From the NCBI GenBank assembly GCA_900541355.1, contig UQJU01000043.1:1-11887 (forward strand): 11,887 nucleotides of DNA, written 5' to 3'. The stretch is from Candidatus Avelusimicrobium fimicolum (GTDB taxonomy: Bacteria; Elusimicrobiota; Elusimicrobia; Elusimicrobiales; Elusimicrobiaceae). Position numbers and translations under genes: made by a program. The first letter of the stretch is position 1; each line of letters starts with the position of its first letter. Positions 6,788 to 11,887 of the stretch are shown piece after piece. The notes under the pieces were generated by a model. The model did no database searches. It had not been told where the DNA came from and saw nothing but the letters and a program-made list of their open reading frames with translations.

Positions 6788-7963
6788 ATGAAAAATAAAA
6801 TAATACTATGCTGGATGTTGTGCTTGGCTTTACCCGGTTGGTCGGCTGTTACACTCCCTTATATTGAAAACTCCCCGGCCCCGGCAAACTTTTCTTGTTT
6901 TTGCCCCGAAATACTGGCAAAAGGACAGCCCGAAAAAGTTGTTCCCCCTGCGGAACTGGATGTTCGCTCGTGTGATGTATCCGCCTGGGATTTCAGTGGA
7001 TATACCAAGGATGAACTGGCTGATGTACTGACCTTTGACAGCAAAACCGTTTTGCCGTCCAAAAACAAACTGCCCAAGGGATTTAATGCTAAAAAGATTT
7101 TAAAAAATGGCAAAAACCCCGGCTTACATTTACATAAATTGCATAAACAAGGCATTACGGGAAAAGGGGTTTCTGTGGCGATTTTGGACCAAAACCTGTT
7201 GACTACGCACCAAGAATACACAAAAAATTTAGTTTGGTACGAGGAAAATATTTGGTGGAAACCAATGGACAGCAGTATGCACGGCTCAGCAGTAGCCTCT
7301 ATTTTGGTGGGGAAAACCGTTGGGGTGGCCCCACAGGCTAATTTGTTTTTTTTCGCGCCTGAATTCGGCCGCAGTTCAGAAGACCGCTACGATGCCGCAC
7401 CCAATGCCCGTGCGTTGCGCCGGATTGCCCAAGTAAACAAGCAATTACCTGCGGAACAGAAAATCCGTGTGGTGTCTATTTCGCGCGGATTCACCCCAGA
7501 CGATTTAGATGCAAAAGAGTTTGCCGTTGCAAAAAAAGCATTAGAGGATGACGGGATAGCCGTGTTTACCACTCAGGATGTTTTTACATTAAACCGCACA
7601 CACTCGCGGGATAATCCGGACAAAGCCGACTATTGCCGCCCGGCATATTGGTTGAAAAAAGAAAAATTGCCATCTTATGCGGCTTTCCAAGACGTATTCG
7701 CCCCGACCGATTTCCGCGTAGTTGCCGCGCCCAATGGTAACGGAGATTATGTACATTATGCTAATGGCGGACTCTCGTGGGCGGTGCCCTATGTGGCGGG
7801 TTTGTATGCGCTAGGCGTACAAGTAAGGCCGGGGCTTACCAAAGCAGAATTTTTACAAGCCGTTGCCGCCACAAACGACACGCGCCAATGCACCTTTCAG
7901 GGCCAAGCGTTTACATCCAAACTTGTTAATCCGCAAAAATTAATCAAATTTTTGCAAAAATAA
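6788..7963 (+). CDS. Secreted subtilisin-like serine peptidase (S8), atypical active-site surroundings
   Basis: The product is a 391-residue exported protease. Residues 1-20 are a signal peptide (K2, K4, hydrophobic IILCWMLCLALPG, likely cut after GWSA). About 100 residues follow that could be a propeptide or N-terminal region, with C37, C39 and C62. The S8 core then shows D134 in VSVAILDQN (usually D-[ST]-G), H165 in HGSAVASILVG, and S330 in GGLSWAVPYVAG (usually GTSxAxP), so the Asp-His-Ser triad is in the right order and spacing. VVSISRG at 228-234 corresponds to the usual substrate-binding strand. The oxyanion Asn region (usually AAGN) reads TTQD at 261-264. AGGAG lies ten bases before the ATG. 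Substrates are unknown. Degradation of external protein, or processing of surface proteins, are both possible. Confidence 0.85.
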   Translation: MKNKIILCWMLCLALPGWSAVTLPYIENSPAPANFSCFCPEILAKGQPEKVVPPAELDVRSCDVSAWDFSGYTKDELADVLTFDSKTVLPSKNKLPKGFNAKKILKNGKNPGLHLHKLHKQGITGKGVSVAILDQNLLTTHQEYTKNLVWYEENIWWKPMDSSMHGSAVASILVGKTVGVAPQANLFFFAPEFGRSSEDRYDAAPNARALRRIAQVNKQLPAEQKIRVVSISRGFTPDDLDAKEFAVAKKALEDDGIAVFTTQDVFTLNRTHSRDNPDKADYCRPAYWLKKEKLPSYAAFQDVFAPTDFRVVAAPNGNGDYVHYANGGLSWAVPYVAGLYALGVQVRPGLTKAEFLQAVAATNDTRQCTFQGQAFTSKLVNPQKLIKFLQK

Positions 7964-7968
7964 CTATT

Positions 7969-7998
7969 CCTCAGGTTTAAAAAAGCCTGGGGTTTATT
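7969..7998 (+). terminator. Rho-independent terminator of the S8 protease gene
   Basis: A 10-bp stem with GT pairs, CCTCAGGTTT (7969-7978) with AAGCCTGGGG (7983-7992), has an A4 loop and is followed by TTTATT. The T tract is interrupted, so strength is moderate. Confidence 0.65.
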
Positions 7999-8010
7999 AA
8001 GAAGTATTTA

Positions 8011-8050
8011 TAAAAGAACGCCCCGGATACTTTTGAAAGCACTCCGGGGC
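8011..8050 (-). terminator. Rho-independent terminator of the cysteine-rich protein gene
   Basis: A perfect 8-bp stem, GCCCCGGA (8020-8027) with TCCGGGGC (8043-8050), has a 15-base loop. On the minus strand it is followed by GTTCTTTTA. It lies 20 bases beyond the stop of the minus-strand gene. On the plus strand it is followed by AGTTTTGG, so it may also back up the protease terminator. Confidence 0.7.
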
Positions 8051-8070
8051 AGTTTTGGTGTGTGGAAATT

Positions 8071-9039
8071 TTACCAGCCATTTCTAACCAACTCACACTG
8101 ATAAGAATCTATATGAAGCGTTGTGCCGCCGTAAATACAAGATTTCAGGTCACACCGCTGATTCGGACTAGAACAAGTACCGCAAGAAGTGCCATAATTT
8201 CTATTACTGCAATTAACATCCTGATCTCCGCTTATTATAAAAACCCAATCCCATTTATAACATATCCCGTCTGCCGCCGTCATAGGGACCAAAAAACAAC
8301 ACTCGGCCTTATGAGTGGATTTGTAAACAATATTAGAACAATCATCCGTCGGAATAGTTGGAATCGTCGGTCTGCCGCTTCCGCAATTTGCAAGTGCCAA
8401 TAATTTCACTTTTTTATTGTCGCTCGTCGTACGCTCTTCCCATTTTAACGTGCAGTTGCTTAAACTCGCACCCGTGTTCACGTGCGAACTCGTCGGCTGC
8501 GGAATATCGTTCCCGGATAATGTAAACCCGTCCGTTGTGGCTTCATCATAAAGGCTTGCATCCTCTGAGCCGCTGACAGATAATTTATTCGCGCGCAATG
8601 TAGCCGCCTTTTGTTTTAAGCGGTTTACCGCATCTAACGTGGATATATACGAATCGCTTTTGACCGTTGTCGTTCCGCCGTTTACATACACATTATTTAA
8701 AAGTGCATTAGGCGTACCCGTATTGACTGCCTGATAATTATCATAAGTATTGGCCGCCGACCCGTGGATAGCCGTATTGGGCATATCAAGCGCAGAGCCG
8801 GACTCCCCCACCACAGCGGGAACATTATAATTTAAATTAGGTGAACTGGCACTCACAGTACCGCCGGAGCGGACCGTCATCGTGTTGGCTTCAATACCGC
8901 CTTTTAAATTGGCCTTATCGGCTACCTTTAAATAGACGTAATCTCCCATACGCGACGGGTTATACGATACTGCGGAAATCATTTCCGCGGCCAAAGGACA
9001 CGCTAAAAACAACGCTCCTACAATTAACAATTTTTTCAT
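8071..9039 (-). CDS. Exported cysteine-rich protein of unknown family
   Basis: The product is a 322-residue protein from the ATG at 9039, chosen because AGGGG stands six bases before it. An upstream ATG adding 23 residues has no RBS and would sit at or before the promoter. Residues 1-19 are a signal peptide (MKK, hydrophobic LLIVGALFLACPLAA). C14 is not in a standard lipobox, so signal peptidase I cleavage is more likely. Residues 25-190 are rich in S, T, N, G and A with few charges, and contain loosely similar strands (MTVRSGGTVSA, VYVNGGTTTVKS, LSVSGSEDAS) that could form a beta-rich stalk. A short helical piece (STLDAVNRLKQKAATLRANK) lies at 133-152. All 12 mature cysteines fall within 196-315, suggesting a disulfide-bonded C-terminal domain. 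I do not recognise the family. A surface or secreted structural role is plausible but unproven. Confidence 0.7.
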   Translation of the reverse strand: MKKLLIVGALFLACPLAAEMISAVSYNPSRMGDYVYLKVADKANLKGGIEANTMTVRSGGTVSASSPNLNYNVPAVVGESGSALDMPNTAIHGSAANTYDNYQAVNTGTPNALLNNVYVNGGTTTVKSDSYISTLDAVNRLKQKAATLRANKLSVSGSEDASLYDEATTDGFTLSGNDIPQPTSSHVNTGASLSNCTLKWEERTTSDNKKVKLLALANCGSGRPTIPTIPTDDCSNIVYKSTHKAECCFLVPMTAADGICYKWDWVFIISGDQDVNCSNRNYGTSCGTCSSPNQRCDLKSCIYGGTTLHIDSYQCELVRNGW

Positions 9040-9071
9040 AGATAACCCCTGTTGTATATTATGTTTATAAT

Positions 9072-9100
9072 AGTATATTGAAAAAAAGTTAAAAAAGCAA
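9072..9100 (-). promoter_or_regulatory. Sigma70-type promoter of the cysteine-rich protein gene
   Basis: On the minus strand TTGCTT (9100-9095) and TATACT (9077-9072) are separated by exactly 17 bases. This places the transcript start near 9065, about 25 bases before the ATG, with the AGGGG RBS in between. The spacer is T-rich. Confidence 0.65.
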
Positions 9101-9113
9101 GTAGCCACCCATT

Positions 9114-9141
9114 AAAAAGCCCCGTCCAAGCGGGGCTTTTT
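9114..9141 (-). terminator. Rho-independent terminator of the nhaC-like gene
   Basis: Stem GCCCCG (9119-9124) with CGGGGC (9131-9136) has a 6-base loop, flanked by A5 and T5 that pair with each other. It lies just past the antiporter stop. The symmetric A/T flanks make it look active on both strands. The promoter of the next minus-strand gene starts 14 bases further on. Confidence 0.88.
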
Positions 9142-9147
9142 ACAAAG

Positions 9148-10470
9148 TTATGCTTCCTGGGCGGCATTGGTTCCCATAGCGTGTTTGCGCGGGTAGCGCA
9201 GCCAAATGGCAAGTAACGCGCCAATGCCCAACAAATACGGATAATACAAATATTTCATAATGCTTACCGGGGAAACACCCGTCAAACTGGCGGCCATTAA
9301 CAGTTGTGCCCCATAGGGAATAATCCCTTGCACAAAGCAGGAAAAAATATCCAACAAACTGGCCGCGCGGTTGGGGGCTATGTTAAAGCGTCCGGCAATT
9401 TCCTTGGCAATCGGTCCGGCCATAATAAGGGCTATGGTATTGTTAGCGGTGCAGAGATTGGCAAAACTCACCACGCCCGCAATGCTCACTTCCGCCCCGC
9501 GGCGGGTGTGCAATTTGGCAGTCATCTTTTGGATAATCCACGCCAAACCGCCGTTATAGCGAATCATTTCCAGCATACCGCCCGCCAAAATGGTAACAAT
9601 AATCAGTTCGCCCATTCCTGTAATGCCGTTGCCCATAGCGGTCGTCCAGCCCCAAATATTAAAAGCCCCCGTCAAAATACCGATAAGCCCGCACAACACC
9701 GTACCGCCCAACAAAACAATCATTACGTTTACGCCCATTACCGCCGCCGCCAACACGGCAAAATAAGGCAATACCTTTACCCACGAAATTTCGCCGGGTA
9801 TAAAGACATTTTGCACGCCGCTGCCCATTAAAATATAGATAACCGTCGTCAAAATAGCAAAAGGCATTACGATAGCAAAGTTCGTGCGGAATTTGTCGGC
9901 CATTTTGCACCCTTGGGTGCGGGTGGCTACAATGGTAGTATCGGAAATAAAAGATAAATTATCGCCAAACATTGCCCCGCCCACCACCACCGCGGCCATA
10001 AGGGATAAAGGCAAGCCTGTTTGGGCAGACAGCCCCGCCGCCACAGGCGTAAGAGCCACAATCGTACCGACGGATGTTCCCACGGAAACGGAAATCACAC
10101 AAGCCGCCAGAAAAATACCAGCCGCCAATACATTACCCGGCAAAATGGAAAGCGTCAAATTGACCGTAGCATCCACCGCGCCCATCGCTTTGGCGGTTTG
10201 GGCAAAGGCTCCCGCCAAAATAAAAATCATTACCATTAACATAATGTTGGCATTGGCCGCTCCCTTGCAAAACAGTTCAATGCGGTTATGCACAGAGCCG
10301 CCCTTGCTCATCCAAACGGCTACAATAGAGGACAATACAAATGCCACCGTAATCGGCATTTTGTAAAAATCGCCCGCCACTACGGAAACGGCTAAATAAG
10401 CGATTAAAAACACACCCAAAGGCACTAAGGCCCAGGCATTAGGGGTAATGGTATTATTTTCGGTTTTCAT
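9148..10470 (-). CDS. Na+/H+ antiporter, NhaC family
   Basis: This is an inner-membrane secondary transporter that exchanges Na+ for H+ in pH and salt homeostasis. The 440 residues carry about 11-12 hydrophobic segments. The family hallmark is present at 166-179: a glycine-rich turn, then G169-D170-N-L-S173-F-I-S176-D177-T-T, corresponding to the GD..SP.SDTT block of NhaC proteins, with the usual proline replaced by phenylalanine. Further conserved-looking stretches are SVSVGTSVGTIVALTPVA at 127-144 and CTANNTIALIMAGPIAKEIA in the second half. Related members transport other ions or amino acids (malate/lactate exchange, for example), so the substrate is not certain. No clear Shine-Dalgarno stands before the ATG, and a small hairpin occupies the leader. 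The gene appears to be a single unit closed by its own terminator. Confidence 0.88.
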   Translation of the reverse strand: MKTENNTITPNAWALVPLGVFLIAYLAVSVVAGDFYKMPITVAFVLSSIVAVWMSKGGSVHNRIELFCKGAANANIMLMVMIFILAGAFAQTAKAMGAVDATVNLTLSILPGNVLAAGIFLAACVISVSVGTSVGTIVALTPVAAGLSAQTGLPLSLMAAVVVGGAMFGDNLSFISDTTIVATRTQGCKMADKFRTNFAIVMPFAILTTVIYILMGSGVQNVFIPGEISWVKVLPYFAVLAAAVMGVNVMIVLLGGTVLCGLIGILTGAFNIWGWTTAMGNGITGMGELIIVTILAGGMLEMIRYNGGLAWIIQKMTAKLHTRRGAEVSIAGVVSFANLCTANNTIALIMAGPIAKEIAGRFNIAPNRAASLLDIFSCFVQGIIPYGAQLLMAASLTGVSPVSIMKYLYYPYLLGIGALLAIWLRYPRKHAMGTNAAQEA

Positions 10471-10479
10471 AAGCGTTTT

Positions 10480-10498
10480 GCGGAAAGTCCGCTTTTTT
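10480..10498 (+). terminator. Terminator-like hairpin in the nhaC leader, plus-strand orientation
   Basis: GCGGA (10480-10484) pairs with TCCGC (10488-10492) around a 3-base loop and is followed by T6. The orientation is plus, against nhaC and upstream of cinA. The stem is short. It may stop antisense transcripts crossing from nhaC towards cinA, or on the minus strand act as a leader hairpin just before the nhaC start. Confidence 0.4.
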
Positions 10499-10545
10499 AT
10501 ATTGTATAAAATATAGACCCTCTGTATCTTTTTAGCCGAAAATCA

Positions 10546-10551
10546 TACAAT
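10546..10551 (+). promoter_or_regulatory. Possible -10 box of cinA
   Basis: TACAAT ends six bases before the cinA ATG at 10558, so a transcript from it would begin at or next to the start codon. No convincing -35 is visible 16-18 bases upstream, and no Shine-Dalgarno precedes the ATG. Confidence 0.3.
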
Positions 10552-10557
10552 ACACTT

Positions 10558-11790
10558 ATGAAAGCCGCTATTATTACCATTGGGGACGAGATTCTTCTCG
10601 GCCAGATTTTAGACACCAACTCCCGCTATTTGGCGCGGGGGTTGGCCCAAATCGGCGCGGAAACGGTAAAAATGCTGTCCGTAGCCGACGAACGCACCGA
10701 AATTTTACGCGCAGTAGAGGAAGGTTTTTCAAACGCGGATATCGTGTTGGTAACGGGGGGATTAGGCCCGACCAAGGACGATTTAACCAAAAAAGTTTTG
10801 GCGGAATACTTTGGCACTACGCTTGAATTTAACCCGCAGGCTTATGCGTGGCTGGAAGAAATGTTCGCCGGACGCCCGGAACGGATGAACGAATACAATA
10901 AATCCCAGGCGGTTTTGCCAAAAAGTTGCACACCCTTGCACAATTTAAAGGGCACAGCCAGCGGAATGTGGTTTGAAAAAGGGGGAAAAGTGTTAGTTTC
11001 TCTGCCCGGAGTGCCGTTTGAAACGGAATATTTGTTCCCGGCGGAGGTTTTACCGCGTTTAAAAGCCAAATTTAAGGACGGGCTTTTGCGCTACCGCATG
11101 GTTACCGTTTTTAATATCCCGGAAGCGGACCTTGCGATGAAATTAGCCGCGTACGAGGAAACGCTGCCCGCCGGAATCGGCCTGGCCTATTTGCCGTCTG
11201 CGGGCTTTATCCGTTTGCGCGTAACCGCAAAAGGGGAAGCGGTGGAAAAACTGGATACTTTTTTTGAGGCGCTTTTAAAGGCGCTTTCCGGCCTTACCTT
11301 TACAATAGCGGACAATGCTTCTGCCGAAGACGATTTTGCCCGCCGCCTGCGCAAAAGCGGCGTTACGGTAGCGTGCGCGGAAAGTTGCACCGGGGGCAAT
11401 ATCGCCCATTTAATTACGGCGGTGCCCGGTTCCTCGGCTTATTTTTTAGGCGGTGTGGTATCGTATGCTAACGAGGTTAAAAAGCGCATTTTGGGCGTTA
11501 GCGCGGAAGATTTGCAAAAGTTTGGGGCCGTAAGCGAGCCGGTAGCCGTGCAAATGGCGCAAGGCGTGCGAAAAATAACCGGGGCCGATTTTGCCGTTTC
11601 CACCACGGGCATAGCCGGGCCGGACGGGGGAACGGATGAAAAACCGGTCGGCACCGTGTGGATTGGCGTAGCCGGGCCCAAAGGGGCGTATGCGCAAAAA
11701 TTCTTATTTGCCCGTACGCGCGAGCGCAATATAGGCAAAGCCTCTATAAAAGCCCTGCAACTGTTATTAGAAGAAATTGAAAAAAAATAA
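10558..11790 (+). CDS. cinA: CinA: competence/damage-inducible protein with nicotinamide-nucleotide amidase domain
   Basis: CinA is a cytoplasmic enzyme of pyridine-nucleotide repair and recycling. The N-terminal COG1058 (MoeA/MogA-like) domain is linked to pyrophosphatase activity on ADP-ribose or NMN-type compounds. The C-terminal PncC domain deamidates nicotinamide mononucleotide to nicotinate mononucleotide. The 410 residues match the usual full length of about 410-420. The N-terminal domain covers about 1-170 with ITIGDEILLGQILDTNS, the GGLGPTKDD loop at 67-75 and the SLPGVPFE loop near 148. A linker domain covers about 175-250. PncC lies at about 255-405, with the catalytic block AESCTGG at 274-280, GGVVSYAN at 298-305 and TGIAGPDGGT at 350-359. 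All key blocks are intact. In some bacteria cinA is next to recA, but here the left neighbour is an unrelated divergent antiporter and the right side ends in a terminator. Confidence 0.96.
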   Translation: MKAAIITIGDEILLGQILDTNSRYLARGLAQIGAETVKMLSVADERTEILRAVEEGFSNADIVLVTGGLGPTKDDLTKKVLAEYFGTTLEFNPQAYAWLEEMFAGRPERMNEYNKSQAVLPKSCTPLHNLKGTASGMWFEKGGKVLVSLPGVPFETEYLFPAEVLPRLKAKFKDGLLRYRMVTVFNIPEADLAMKLAAYEETLPAGIGLAYLPSAGFIRLRVTAKGEAVEKLDTFFEALLKALSGLTFTIADNASAEDDFARRLRKSGVTVACAESCTGGNIAHLITAVPGSSAYFLGGVVSYANEVKKRILGVSAEDLQKFGAVSEPVAVQMAQGVRKITGADFAVSTTGIAGPDGGTDEKPVGTVWIGVAGPKGAYAQKFLFARTRERNIGKASIKALQLLLEEIEKK

Positions 11791-11816
11791 CTTTTCCGTT
11801 ATTGTTCCGTCTAGTG

Positions 11817-11852
11817 AAAAACACCCGGAGAAATTTCTCCGGGTGTTTTTTT
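11817..11852 (+). terminator. Strong rho-independent terminator after cinA
   Basis: A perfect palindrome, ACACCCGGAGAAA with its reverse complement (11821-11846), is flanked by A4 and T7. The minus strand also has a short T run, so it could serve a converging gene. The bases to its right contain a minus-strand TAA at 11863-11861 preceded by an open frame (ending PEPPAAR), which may be the tail of such a gene, but 35 bases are too few to call it. Confidence 0.92.
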
Positions 11853-11887
11853 GCGGATAATTATCGGGCAGCGGGCGGTTCCGGCAT

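Noticed and set aside
8062..8403. A plus-strand open frame of 113 residues over the 3' part of the cysteine-rich gene
   Set aside because: It has no RBS or signal peptide. The opposite strand has a promoter, RBS, signal sequence and terminator.
9304..9831. A 175-residue plus-strand open frame inside the antiporter gene
   Set aside because: It is antisense to a clear NhaC-family gene, has no RBS, and is low in hydrophobic residues and rich in H, N, G and Q as expected for a shadow.
11861..11887. Possible C-terminal end (PEPPAAR then TAA) of a minus-strand gene at the right edge
   Set aside because: Only eight codons are visible and the other minus frames are also open. The bidirectional terminator fits but does not prove it.
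1..11887. CRISPR array, insertion sequence, prophage, integrase, toxin-antitoxin or tRNA
   Set aside because: I saw no regularly spaced direct repeats, no transposase or integrase motifs, and no cloverleaf-like sequence on either strand.

Overview
The window looks like a chromosomal stretch of a Gram-negative bacterium. The partial first gene is lpxB (lipid A synthesis), gatC and gatA indicate tRNA-dependent amidation, and many neighbouring genes are packed with 4-base overlaps. GC is moderate, A/T runs are common, and the set includes a peptide symporter, secreted proteins and small membrane proteins with N-terminal cysteine motifs. This resembles a gut-type Elusimicrobiota (Elusimicrobium-like) genome. 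That placement is inferred from overall style, not from a marker gene. I see no rRNA, tRNA, CRISPR array, insertion sequence or phage gene, and no gene-free stretch above about 120 bases.

Layout. (1) 1-2575, plus strand: 3' part of lpxB, then a RelA/SpoT-type (p)ppGpp enzyme that ends right after its TGS domain, then a small zinc-ribbon membrane protein whose GTG start overlaps the rel stop. These three are probably co-transcribed. (2) 2648-4033, plus: a POT-family peptide/H+ symporter with its own RBS and a strong terminator. (3) 4153-6291, minus: gatC-gatA-NUDIX hydrolase, a tight operon without gatB. (4) 6382-7963, plus: a small dispanin-like membrane protein, then a secreted subtilisin-like (S8) protease. 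(5) 8071-9039, minus: an exported protein of unknown family with 12 cysteines clustered in its C-terminal 130 residues and a good sigma70-type promoter. (6) 9148-10470, minus: an NhaC-family Na+/H+ antiporter. (7) 10558-11790, plus: full-length cinA, followed by a perfect-palindrome terminator. The last 35 bases may hold the tail of a converging minus-strand gene.

How the genes fit together: most are housekeeping (outer membrane, stringent response, tRNA amidation, pyridine-nucleotide repair, ion homeostasis). The peptide symporter and exported protease would suit a cell that feeds on peptides, but they are not adjacent and the link is inferred. I do not see a clear new defence or mobile system. 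The points most worth a second look are the short Rel enzyme with an altered RXKD/EXDD motif and its coupled zinc-ribbon membrane partner, the cysteine-rich exported protein, and the S8 protease with unusual active-site surroundings.
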